A stretch of 64,000 nt of DNA from Thamnaconus septentrionalis (lineage: Eukaryota; Chordata; Actinopteri; Tetraodontiformes; Monacanthidae): NCBI GenBank assembly GCA_009823395.1, contig CM020501.1, positions 5,657,861 to 5,721,860 on the forward strand. The letters run 5' to 3'. Positions 1-10,809 of the stretch are shown in pieces. How positions within the stretch are numbered: the stretch's first letter is position 1; the number at the start of each line of letters is the position of its first letter. The notes under the pieces are model-generated. The model ran no database searches, was not told where the DNA came from, and saw only the letters and a program-made list of their open reading frames with translations. The position numbers were made by a program, and so were the translations under genes.

Positions 1-3000
1 TTTGTGTAGGTTCAGAAATATTAATAATCTGATTATCCTGCAAGACTCTTGTCCCACAATTTTGACAATCTGCTATTTTAGTGGACTGGTGCAGACAAGC
101 CTAACCAATCAAATTAATAAAGTGTTTCATTCAGTGGCATTTAATTTACCTGCATAGCAGTTAGATTAGATGAGCGGGCAACAATTCAAAAAGCTTCTAG
201 TGCATTGCGGAGTCATGGTGTGTGACATCACCATCTGCTTTGCAGAGCAGCTGAAGTCTTTTAGTGAGTTACTAATAGTAAATATGCACACTCTTGGATG
301 TTACCGCACATGCAAACACATCCATACTATTCATAGTACCATAAACTTGGCTACGTTATATTATGCTTCTGTGTTCTGACTTTCTTCAGAATTGACTACA
401 CATCCCATCGCAGCCATTATAATGGACATGAGTTGATCTAAGAATCGGCCACTTTATTAGGTCAATTTTTTAATAGCTTGTTAGCAGCTGAAACTGCTGG
501 TTTACTTGGTTATTCATCACATCACAACGATCTCGAGGGTTTACGAGGAGTGGAGGGTTGCCACCTGCATCTGCCTTGACATTATGCCCTCTTATTACTT
601 CGATGGTAGGTCCTTTGACTCCAGTGATTTTCTTCATACAAGAGAAGAAACTCCTGACAGATATACATATATATATATATATACATATATTTTAGCAAAA
701 CAAAATGCGTGTTTTGGAACATCGCTCAGCAGCCAGACAGCTCGTTGTCTCAAAAGAAAGGGGAGGTACCTCTGTCTATCATTGAGTCTTCAAGGGGAGT
801 GTGTTGTGACTGCACACACTCATACTGGTAAATATTAGTGACAATGAAACTAAATAAGAAGTCACTGAGACACAAAGTTGAATTGAATTTTGTAATGAAA
901 CAAAACCAAGCTTGGAGTTGTCTTCAGGAATAGAACCCCTGTGCTGTTCTATAGTATATTTTTGACTTGTTCCCTGTTAAAGCATTCTTTTAATAGAAAA
1001 CATCTCTACAGGACAGTATTAAACTGTTTGTCAGTCCTTGCCTGAATTTCGTCTTGTTTTTTAAAGGGGTTGGAAGCGTGAGGGATCCAAGGCTGTTTTT
1101 GTTGGCCTACATACTGAGAGCCACATGACATTTTCAGAATGCAGATAACTTTAACAGAAAGCCGGTAACCATGTGCTTTTTTTTCTTTTCTTTTTTTCTC
1201 AGAGTGGGAACATAGATATTTTGTTGTTCTGTGTGAAAGGCTCATTAATTTCATTTTTCATTTTTCTTTCATTTTTCTTGGGTCCCAATAGAGAGAAAAA
1301 TTAAAACTTGTCATGCAAATCACAAACATAAATGATGTACCAGGCGTCAGCTACCCCTTTTTTCAGGATTATTTCACTTTCAAAATATTTTTGCTATTTT
1401 GTATGTCTACCTGGGCTCAACTGAACACCACAGACTGTTTTCAAAATTGCTTGCTTAGTCATTTAATTAACAATACAAATTGGGCTCTTTATTTTTAAAT
1501 CGTTAATATCTAAATAATAAAGAAAACAATTTCAAAACCGTGTCTGACCCAAGTAGACCCAAAAATGTGAAAAAAAAAAAAATAGGTAGAAAGTGAAATA
1601 TCCCCTTCATCTGGCACTTTGCCAGTAGATCTAACTTTACCCCATCTGTCATGGCCCCCTTTCTTTAAACCTCAACACTGCTTATGAATATTGCCCTAGA
1701 TGCTATATGAATATTTGATACTATTCAACAATTCCTGAGGCATTTAGTGTGATGAATATTCCATGGTTAATTACATATGATTGTAAGGCCACTTCATTAG
1801 TCGGCAAAAGTTCAGCAGCAGTTTCAGCGGGAGAAAGACTGCAGTCGGTGACAAAAAAAGCCATGACACTCTAAGCTTGACCTCTGCTGTCTCTTTTAGT
1901 GAGTTGCACTGTTGCCGTAACACATCACATTCATCTTGATTAGCATTTGCGTTCTCTCTCTCTCTGTATTTGCTAATTAATTTATGTTCCAAGTGAAATT
2001 AGCTATCCCAGTCAATCTATGTTACATCTTTTTCCTCCTCGATGTGAAAGGATTCAATCACAGAGGATTAAAAAGAAAAGGTGGCTGTTATTAAAATAAT
2101 GAATTAGAAAGAGAATCAAATTAATTCTGTCAGAGTCCTTTATTTCACTGACAACAGTGTTTCATCTTATGAATAGTTGGAGCAGATTCTCTGAATGGTT
2201 GAAATGTTTTGCTAAGAGCCAAAGTTTAAATGGGACAGCTTGCAGGCAAAGCTTAGCTGGTTGTCTTCAGACTGGATGCTGAAGCCTGTTTTCTGTATAT
2301 TTGTGTTGTATCAGAGTCGCTGAAAAATGTTTGTTCTTGAAAAAGAATATCACTGTATGACTCTTTATTTTGAGAACATATAATTTATCCCATCTTTGCC
2401 CGCTGTGCACTAGTACAAATAACAAGTTTCCAATTTTATGAATCAACCAATCAATTTTTTGTTGTTGTTTTGTATCCACCTTTCACGGTCATATTTTCGT
2501 AATGTTTTTTTAAAAAAATAATACATTTGGTTAATTTTAAATTACACTTAATGGCAATGTAGCAGCAAGGTCTCAAATGGTGTTGTTCAAAATATGGCAT
2601 TAAGATTATTGATTCACTGAAATCCAGCACCAATCACCAATAAGCCAGGCAGGGGGTGCATGAGAGAAAATTGGCAGCTCCAAGCTACTCTGAAAAACCA
2701 CAGAAGAAGAAGACCAAGAACAAAAAGCTACCCAGAGTTGATCAATGACCAGTAAATATATTAGTGTGGATGCTGTAATGGTGACTGTTTATCAACTTCA
2801 CCAAATTCGGAATCCAAAGAAAAAGGTGCTACAGTGTGCCAACAAGGCCGCTGTCCGGGCCCCGGGCTTGTGATAAAATAGCAGAAGCTATATTTTACTC
2901 CCCAGAACTGCTGAGTAACTATGTTATGCTAAAATTGATATTTATTTTAAGTACCTGACACCAGCACCCCAATCCCCCCCACACCAAATGAATTGTGTCT

Positions 3001-3100
3001 GTATCCAATTGTTTTCGATGTCAGCCTTCTTGGGCCACCTTTTCCCTTTGATGAATTGCTGTGTTTGGTCTGAGCAAGTCCTTTGCAAGATCACATTTTG
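1..3100. other. AT-rich non-coding DNA, no gene seen
   Basis: This stretch is AT-rich and has frequent stops in all frames. The longest open frame is 110 codons (506-838) and runs through an AT microsatellite, so it is not a credible gene. The segment holds a 30-bp AT/ATAC tract at 661-690, a short CT run at 1953-1965, an A tract near 1570 and a C-rich patch near 2975. I recognise no RNA gene, mobile element or splice-flanked exon here. It may be intergenic or intronic. Confidence 0.6.
661..690. repeat. AT-rich dinucleotide microsatellite
   Basis: Thirty bases of alternating A and T, interrupted twice by ATAC. It is a simple repeat, probably length-polymorphic. It also produces the Tyr/Ile-rich part of an otherwise meaningless open frame. 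Confidence 0.9.
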
Positions 3101-3109
3101 CGCCGGTGC

Positions 3110-3480
3110 CCTAAATTAGTCTGACATTTAATGCTTGAATGCATTCCTGACATTTAGTTTAAGGAAATATCATGGTTGGCTGAACAGGTCCAGGACCAAA
3201 CCACGCGCACGGTGATGAATATAGGATACGTCGAATCCCTTCGCTGAGGCGCTTTTGGAATTTCAGACACATGATTTTTGGTGCGTTTGTCGCTAAGCTC
3301 AAACCTTTATCTCGGAGCAGTATCTTATGATTACTTTGTCAATAATTGTGCACAAGGTCGTAAAATGATTTGATCATCCTGACTACTGATTAAAAGCTCG
3401 GGCGACTGTTTTTCAGATGAAATGAGGTGATTTTGTGTCGCAGTTAAAGTTTGAATCCAGCAAATAGATGAAGACACTTC
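3110..3480. promoter_or_regulatory. possible non-coding regulatory island (low confidence)
   Basis: This patch contains more CpG than its surroundings (around 3205-3260 and 3398-3445). It also has clustered AT-rich cores such as TTGTCAATAATTG and TGATTAAAAG, the kind bound by SOX and homeodomain proteins. No coding frame persists. The call rests only on composition and motif density, so it is weak. Confidence 0.2.
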
Positions 3481-3559
3481 CTGCATAAGTAGAAGACTTG
3501 CAAGTTCTTCTCTACATTGCCTGTGCTCTTCTGAATGGATTTGGAAATGTGCTTTGTTT

Positions 3560-4430
3560 CAAGAAGATCTCCTGGGGACTCCAGCCGCTAAGTTTTCCGC
3601 TTGACCCGACCTCCACCTCTGTTGGCAGGATCTCAATTTGGCTATGACGAACACTCCTATGACCACTGCTTGCCCAAGTACTTAAAGCTGGATTTGAAGG
3701 GTTTTCATTCCTATTGCATTAATCCCATGTGCATTTGTGCAGGGTGCAAAGGTTAACTGGTGTGTCTGGCTATGAGACTGTACAAAAATAAATAAATAAA
3801 TAAATAACTAAATAAATGAAGTTAAGCAAACCCTCTTATTCTTATTAAAATTAGCGATGACAAAGTATTGTTTTTCAGCAGTCACTGGGAGGCGTTTCTG
3901 ATCTGATAAAACTGCAAACTGACTCTGCTTCATTTTGAATTCATGTACTGTATTTAATATTTATATCCATTTTTTGGACCATTCTCCATTAACACTAGAG
4001 GTGGTTGTGATGTCATATCCACTCAGACCAGCCCACTTGTCTGGCGCCCTTGCTTCTGTGAGATAAAGTCTCTTAAAATTAATGTGTTTTCATAATGAGC
4101 CATTATACTTGCATGAAGAACAGGTCCACTTGTATCTTCAGTGTTCCAGAACATGGGTCTGCTCATGGTTTGTAATTTGGAATTGTTTGGAATTTTAACT
4201 ACTTACTCTCAATAACTAATGTACTCACCCTGTAGTTGGACCCAAAATGTGCACTGATGTGATCTTGTGGATAAGCAGGTCAGCTATGTGGCAAAATCTG
4301 TTCAATTGGAAACGTCTAGAAAGTCGTCTACACTTATGCACCAGTCACACTGTGTACACAAGTCACTCAAAAAAAACAAAAAAGAAAAAGAAAAACGGCC
4401 CCAAAACGTGGCACCATCTCTTTATTCTTG
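3560..4430. other. non-coding DNA with AAAT repeat
   Basis: It contains an (AAAT)n tract at about 3783-3818 and an A-rich stretch at 4369-4396. At 3621-3628 there is an acceptor-like CTGTTGGCAG followed by a frame open to 3753. No donor site follows and no protein family is recognisable, so I do not call an exon. Confidence 0.5.
3783..3818. repeat. (AAAT)n microsatellite
   Basis: A run of AAAT units with one ACTA interruption, seen directly. Such tracts can be relic tails of retrotransposed copies, but no element is recognisable upstream. Confidence 0.85.
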
Positions 4431-4439
4431 GTGTTCTCT

Positions 4440-4780
4440 GTAAGTCGGTCAGCGCAGCGCGGGGCCTCCCAGTAGCGGCTTGACTGGATCCGCGTTATGC
4501 AATGCACTTACCGCAAACACGGTCGCTGGCGGTCACAGGTCAACGGTTCACGCCGATGACACCGGATGGCAATTAAGGAGGAGCGGTAAGCGGCGCCGAG
4601 CCGGAGGGGTCACAGCGGTGGCAGCGGAAGCGCAGGTCCGTCATGTGTCCCGCCGCCTCGGGGGGAATTTCAGCGGTTTATTGGCAAAAGCGCCGTGGGG
4701 AGAAACACAGTGTCGGAGGTTAAGGAGGATAAGTGAGGTTGATGCAATGCATCGCTCGCTCAGACTGCCCCCTCCGACCC
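4440..4780. promoter_or_regulatory. GC- and CpG-rich island
   Basis: GC and CpG content rise sharply, with motifs such as GCGCAGCGCGGGG and AGCGGCGCCGAGC, and the stretch ends just before a GT/G-rich repeat. A 135-codon frame (4480-4887) spans it, but its translation is an Arg/Ala-rich string with no recognisable domain. This is typical of open frames arising from GC-rich sequence. It could be an unmethylated CpG-type regulatory island. Confidence 0.35.
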
Positions 4781-4835
4781 CCACCCAACTCTCCCTTCTT
4801 GCATGTGATGCAAGTGCGGCTAACAAGGGAGGAAG

Positions 4836-4877
4836 GTGTGTGTGTGTGTGTGTGTGTGTGGGGGGGTGGGGGGCGGC
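4836..4877. repeat. (GT)n followed by G-rich run
   Basis: A GT run covers 4836-4860 and continues directly into G-runs interrupted by T and C, to 4877. Alternating purine-pyrimidine sequence next to a G-run is prone to length variation and to non-B DNA. Confidence 0.9.
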
Positions 4878-4889
4878 AATTAGCTAACG

Positions 4890-5540
4890 CCACATGATTT
4901 CCTTTCGTCTTCATGCGCACCTCCCTCTCACCTCCATCCGCCTCTTGATATCGAGTGTCTTTTGAGACCTGGCCTCTTTGTCTTCATCGTTGTGCGAGTC
5001 ACTTCATTAATGTTAATTTGATCTATAGTGCCTGTCCTGCCATCGCTCTCCCTCTTAATAAAAAGGCAGACCTCCGCCGCTGGCTGTTATTGTTGATGAG
5101 GCGCGGGATAAATCGAGGTGAAAGATAAATAACGAGTCGACTGATTAGCCGCTAAGCCGAAGCTTGAACTGTTTTTTTTTTCCTTTTTTTGCCCAGGTTT
5201 ACTGGACGAGATGCGAAACGTGCAAGCTAACCGTTTGCGCTAGCCTTGATTTGTCATTTTTCTCACGCCGCGTCTTTCTACGAGCGCAGATTTCAAGCCC
5301 TCTCTTATTTCAAACACATATTAATCAAATATTTTCCTGAAAGAAAAAAAAACTAAAAAAATAAAAATTGAGTAGAAAACCTAGAGGGCTGGTGCTCCAA
5401 CAACTTGAGCATTCTCCAAGCGGAGCCGCCAAATGTTTTATTCATGAGCGAGTTTGTCATTGTTTATAAGGGCCTGTCTCCCACTGGGTGAATATATCCC
5501 TTTGAATGCAAATTTTTCAGAGCTGCCGGGACAATAGGAA
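4890..5540. promoter_or_regulatory. candidate conserved non-coding element cluster
   Basis: Two motif-dense parts, about 4900-5160 and 5395-5535, resemble vertebrate developmental enhancers. They carry homeodomain-type cores (CATTAATGTTAATTTG), SOX/FOX-type sites (CTGTTATTGTTG, CATTGTTTATAAG) and a perfect POU octamer ATGCAAAT at 5506-5513. No frame is open across them. Between them lie T-rich and A-rich tracts. Conservation is inferred, not measured. Confidence 0.35.
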
Positions 5541-5559
5541 GTTTAAATTTGTTTGGAAA

Positions 5560-6170
5560 GAAGTAAGAGAAAAAGATGGCATAATCAAGACAGAAAGGCT
5601 CTCCAGTTGGTAACATCACAATCACTTGCTTGCTTGTGAGTTTGTTCAGCCTTTGAACCCCCTAGTGGTCAACTTGGCCACTGGTTCAGATTTCAGATGA
5701 TCCCAGAATGCACGTGAAATCAACCAGAAGCTTTAGGGCTGAACATTCATTTGACCTTCGCTGTCCAATCATTGAGTGTTTCGGCACTTGTTGCACATTA
5801 TCCCTTTAACAAGCTGATCGCAACCACAAGTGTCCACGAATGGGCCGCTAATGTTCTGGTTCAGTGACAAGTGTTCGTGATGAAACAATTTTCGTCTTTA
5901 GGCTCATCACATTTTGACATCATGGAACCAACAACAAGCTCACATGACAAGTTACTGAGATGTTGATATTTTATGCGGTGGTGTATCCACGGCTGTTGTT
6001 AGCTTTTGTTTCAATTCATTGTTTAGGGATGACGAAACGACCCATCCATGCTTCTACTCAAATGTCCTACTTTCACGCTACAATATCACTGTAGCGTGAA
6101 CTTTTAAATTTTCCATAAATTTAATCTAAAAGTCGAATATTCCAAACTTACTTGATGTTGCAGAGCAGGA
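5560..6170. other. non-coding DNA, no gene seen
   Basis: Ordinary composition with no open frame of note and no recognisable repeat apart from a perfect hairpin at 6072-6100. Confidence 0.5.
6072..6100. repeat. perfect 11-bp-arm inverted repeat (hairpin)
   Basis: The arms TTCACGCTACA (6072-6082) and TGTAGCGTGAA (6090-6100) are exact reverse complements separated by 7 nt. There is no T-run or protein-coding context to give it a role. It could be a small palindrome remnant or part of a regulatory site. Confidence 0.8.
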
Positions 6171-6179
6171 GTGTTCCTC

Positions 6180-6293
<114 letters not shown>

Positions 6294-6299
6294 CCTGTG

Positions 6300-9170
6300 A
6301 TGATGATCTCCATCTATCAAGTACAGTTTCCTTCCCGCTGCAGCGCGTCAGACGTGTTTCTCAAAAGGAAGCCGAGGAGTCGATAAGTGTTGATAACTTA
6401 AAAGAGACGTGCGGGCCCTCACAAAAGGGACCTGGTCATGCTGCTGTTTCTGCAATTTCACACCTCTTGACGTGACGAGGAGGTAAAGAACTGGAATTTA
6501 ATCAGCTCAAAGTCCTCAGTTGGCACGAAGGTTTTAGTTTTATCTTCTTTTTGCAGCGCTGTGATGAAAGAACACAGATTTTGCTTCATGCAGTTGGTTT
6601 CCAACAAATTTCTTGAGCTAATTCCCAGACAAGAATGAGGAGCGGAAATCAATTTAGCAGCCGTCCGATGCTTCCCTTCGTCCAAAGGAAAGACAAAAAG
6701 CATAAGCTTTTTATTTTAATTTTTTTTTAGTTTTGGCCGCTTTTCAGAACTCTAAATGGGTTTGAATGCTCACATTTGGTTTGGCGGATGTTGGAAGTCT
6801 TTCTGAGTGTGTGGATGCTGACGCACAGACCGGGTCTTTTAGGACAAATTAAGTGCTATGAGAGAGCCCCCCTCTTCTCTTTTGATGCAGCTGATTTGAT
6901 CTGAACACCCTTTTTTCATCCTTAAAAATATCAAATTGCACTTTTCAGGCAACTGATTTGCATGTCAATTACCGTGGTGGTGGTGGTGGAAGCTTGTGAA
7001 GCTCTCAGGTCAGGCCTGGAGACATTAAAGAGGCTTCACAGGAAAAAAAAAAAAAAAAAACACATTCCCATTGGCTTTTTGCACAATTAGAAAGTATATA
7101 TTTTACAGTGGAGGTGTTTAATAATTTCATTTCATCTTGCCCATTCCAATATATCGTATTTTGCTGATTGGTTTCAGGTTTGGTGTAAAGGGTGTCTCTT
7201 TGCTAGTAATTTAAATTTTATTTTATTAGTATTGCTGCTTTGAACAGGTATCTTTTAGAGTTGTGGCAGTCTGATATTCAAATGTCCCAAGGCTCAATTT
7301 AATTGGAATATACTTTTTTTGTGTGTGTGCTCCTGGAACAAATATGAGATGAGTTTTCTCTGTGCATATTTCTTCAAAGGAGCTTTTTAATGTGATCACC
7401 TAAAAATAGGAACTCGTCCCTCCACTGTTTCCCCACCTCACCACCACCACCGTCCTTCCTGTGGAATGACACAGAAGGAAATTTCAGAACAGAACCTGCA
7501 ACGAAAAAGCAACGAGCAACAATTATGGGGACACTGGCGAGACGTTGCTGTCAAGTTTCCTATACCTGTGTTGTGATCTGCTTGTAAAACACAATGCTGC
7601 CTTTTTGTGTCGTTTACCCAGACACTGATGTTCTCCATGAAGACTCTTGAAAGCTCTTGTAAAGATGTGACGGTATGTCACCTATAAAAGTGGTCCGATG
7701 CCTTTCATTTCTGGCCACCAGAATGTCTGAAATGTAATATATGTTTTTCTTCTATTTCTGTTCAGAATGCACCTGGGCTTCTCAGAACTCACTCTTTTTT
7801 TCCTGCGAATTGTGTCGTTCGTATTTGTTCCCTTGAATCAATAATTTGTGTTTGTCGAATCCCTAAATTAAGCCCCGGAGTTATTCAGTTGTGTCATTAA
7901 AATGAGTCTCCTGACAGAGTTGTAGCATTAGGAGGTGAATTTAATTGTTGCGGTGGCTTGTTAGGGAGGAGCTTCCCGACTGCGTGCGCGCCAGCAGCTG
8001 TTTTTTAACAAGACGCCGCTTTACATTGTTAAACTAACATTGTGGCGTTAACCTATTTGTATGTTTTGTTGTCTCTGCATGATCTTATTGGCGTGCTGCA
8101 TGCCTCTCTCTTCACATCGCTCCACTGGATGTCGGTAGCGCATGAAATAAAAATGTTAAAATAGAAACCTCCTGGGTTCAGAGCTTTCAAATTAAATTAT
8201 TTTTTTCAACCTGCTGAGCAGGCAGCCACATTTAGCAACTAAATGCTAAACTTCTCTTTGGCAGCTACAGATTGAAACTGAATAGTGTCGTGTTTTTCAT
8301 TGTGTTAGCAAGCTGTCTGTCCACTGCACCGTGGAACCATCATCAGTACCGATCACTGTGGCTCGTGTCTTTCCTCAGCCTCAAAGGATACAACTGTTCC
8401 TGGAGGAAAGTTACAGCATATCTTGGAATTTAGTTTCAATTATGATAAAATGTTGCTGATTCCACAGTGTCACCTTGCCTTTAAGTTTATGCCAATTGGG
8501 TAAACAGTAATTTTCCCCTGATAGTCAGCAGCAATAAGGGCCATGAGGAACATTGCCCACAGACTGAGACAAAGTCACATTACCGGAACATCTTGTACGT
8601 CAGCTCTGATTGGAAAGACTAAAAACAGCCTCAAGCAAGTATACAAACTGCACTGAGAATTACAGGTTGGTTTTATTTGGATTTAGGCTTTTTCCATATT
8701 TTTTCTAATGTGGTATTCTCATTAATGTGCAGTAAAAGGCTTCATAAAAACGCACTCAAAGGAGTGCCTGCAGTTCTCTCTGTTAGCGGTTGATTAATCA
8801 CAGTTATTTTGAAAATATAATTTTGAGGTGGACCAACTGTGTGGTGTAACTTGAGGGATGAAATCATGTTTTTTAAGGTCCAAAATTCATTAATTTGATG
8901 CACATTGCTGCAGATTTTTCTTCTCTTGCAAATTAGAGACGTCCCTGCAAATCGTACATCTCCATTTTTTTGAGCGTGCTTACTGTTTCGTGAGGCCGTT
9001 AACCATATTTTATTGATTCCGTCTGTATTGCACTGCCATGACATTTTCCCGCGATGACGGCCGTAAAAAACAAAAAAAAACAACAACATATGAGATCTTT
9101 GTGATTCTCCCCCAGCGCGGGTGGCGTAATGATGCAAGTTCAGTTAATTTCCACAGCTGCTAATGTAGCA
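6300..9170. other. non-coding DNA, no gene seen
   Basis: It contains a GGT run at 6974-6989, an 18-base A tract at 7043-7060, a CAC run near 7437-7450 and a perfect octamer ATTTGCAT at 6956-6963 next to GTCAATTA. The largest frame (8742-9137, minus, 131 codons) has no recognisable domain and spans ordinary AT-rich DNA. Some parts (about 7920-8160) carry more CpG and may be regulatory. Confidence 0.5.
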
Positions 9171-9179
9171 TTTTCACTG

Positions 9180-9300
9180 TAATGAACAGATGTTCCTGCA
9201 GCGCTGCGATATTTATGACTCGGCCGCCGCGTCTCCATCAGCCGCCGGGGCTCTGGAGTCTGCGGTGGAGCTCCGGCGGCGAGCGTCGGTGTGTTGATAT
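9180..9300. promoter_or_regulatory. short CpG-rich island
   Basis: A compact patch very rich in CpG (TCGGCCGCCGCG, GCTCCGGCGGCGAGCG) in otherwise AT-rich DNA. No exon signal is apparent. Such isolated CpG patches in vertebrate gene deserts are often enhancer cores or retained unmethylated islands. Confidence 0.3.
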
Positions 9301-9473
9301 TGGTAATATCTCATCTCTTCTCCTCTAACACATGTGGCTAAATCTCTCCTTTCCCCCCGATGACTTCAGCTGTTGGTTACATAAGCTGCTTCATCCGGCC
9401 CAATCTCCAAAACAACATTCAGACGCAGCGTCCTGAAAATCAATGAACACTGCCAGAAGCTACTCACAAAGCA

Positions 9474-9510
9474 GGGGGGGGGCTTTGGGTGGGTGGGTGG
9501 GGGGAAGGGG
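9474..9510 (+). other. G-quadruplex motif on the + strand
   Basis: A G9 run is followed by three pyrimidines, then GGGTGGGTGGGTGGG starting at 9487, then further G-runs to 9510. Four G3 tracts separated by single T loops form the canonical, very stable parallel quadruplex. The motif lies between a CpG-rich patch and a GT microsatellite. Confidence 0.85.
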
Positions 9511-9668
9511 TTGCACGCACAAGATAGGGGGAAAACGGAACGTCTTGAGTGAGAGAAGCAAACAGCCACGATTTAATAAGCAGAGGACTCGTGGATAATT
9601 GCTGCGCTCGTCTTCTGCCCAACATGTTGTGCCGTTGCTCTGCTGCTGTTACTGTGTTGCTGCTGTGT

Positions 9669-9671
<3 letters not shown>

Positions 9672-9704
<33 letters not shown>
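9672..9704. repeat. (GT)n microsatellite
   Basis: About 16 GT units, flanked by CTG/TGC-rich sequence. The Cys/Val-rich frames reading through it are artefacts. Confidence 0.95.
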
Positions 9705-9705
<1 letters not shown>

Positions 9706-10800
9706 CGTGCTCGTGTATGTGTGTTTGGCATTGTGTCCTCTCACTGTTGCTGCAGGAGCATGAGTCACCCCCCAAATCAGCAGATTGCAAATTGATTCTA
9801 AACACTGCGAGACACATCCAAATCTGCTGTTATGTTCCTGGTTATATTTATATCATGTTATTGATGTTTGTTTGTTGTTGTTGTTTTTTTTTTTCCTGCA
9901 ACCCTTTACATATTTCATCGGAATGAATTTGATTTTTTTGCTTCTTCCCCCACCAAACATCAGCATCCGTTGACGGACTTCAGTTGTTCCGGTGAGTTCA
10001 GGGCCGATCGTTCGTTTTGCAGGGGAATCCTTGAAAAAAAAAAAACAACAAAACTATGATTTCCAGGCAGAGAATTGCAGCTTCCAAGAGTCAAATCATC
10101 ATTTTTGATTTGCTCTTGTCTTATCTCACTGAAAACTAAACATAGTGAACTTGGTGTTATTATAACCATTCCGACCAAATCATAAACCTGTTTTTTTTTT
10201 TTTGTTTTTTTATCCAATAATTTCTTGCAACGGCCATATTTCCCTTACAGTAGATGCCATGAATGTTTTAATATAGAGTTTCTGCGATTTTGAAGAACCC
10301 GAAGAGATGAGTGCAGAATCCGTTAGCTCAGGCTGGCTGCCCATTCGACCCCTTCCTTTGACCTTTTTCCTGCTGCTCGGCGCATGACGCCTCCCGTGAC
10401 TAAGGCCGGACGTGGTTCTGATCTGTTTGCCTCGGCCTGAGTGGCGTCCGGCCCAGAGGACTTTCTGCAGAGCCGCAGCAGCAGCAGGAAATAAACCCAA
10501 CTCTTGACCCCACTTTGCTTCCCTCAAGACATTTTACTACACAGTCATCTGCCCCGCAGTTTGATGGGCAGTTACCTTGTGGGCGATGAGTCCTTATAGG
10601 ATGCTAATGAACTGGAATGACAAGATAATTATGTGCTGCTGAACACACCAGTATCATTTTTTTTTTAATTGGTTTAGCGATGCAGGGAGGCGGAGGGCGG
10701 AAAAAAAATTCTGCAGAGTTTTTAATTCTATTCATCACTCTGCTGAATTTAACCCTTTCCCCCGTCTCTAATTTTGATTTTGTCTTTTCTTTGCTAGTTT
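9705..10800. other. non-coding DNA with T-tracts
   Basis: It contains TTG/T runs near 9867-9895 and a T tract near 10191-10211. A minus-strand frame (10210-10527, 105 codons) rich in Ser/Lys/Arg shows no domain. The segment 10230-10560 has moderate CpG and may be the edge of the CpG-rich region that follows. Confidence 0.45.
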
Positions 10801-10809
10801 CCACCGACA

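Noticed and set aside
3629..3753. Open segment after an acceptor-like CTGTTGGCAG
   Set aside because: Only about 54 codons between stops, no donor, no protein family; consistent with chance.
4480..4887. 135-codon plus-strand frame
   Set aside because: It lies in CpG-rich DNA where stops are rare, reads into the GT/G repeat, and has no recognisable domain. Minus-strand frames overlap it.
8742..9137. 131-codon minus-strand frame
   Set aside because: No recognisable domain, includes homopolymer-encoded residues, and has no splice signals.
9464..9926. Cys/Val-rich (plus) and His/Thr-rich (minus) frames
   Set aside because: They are produced by the GT microsatellite and the adjacent G-rich run.
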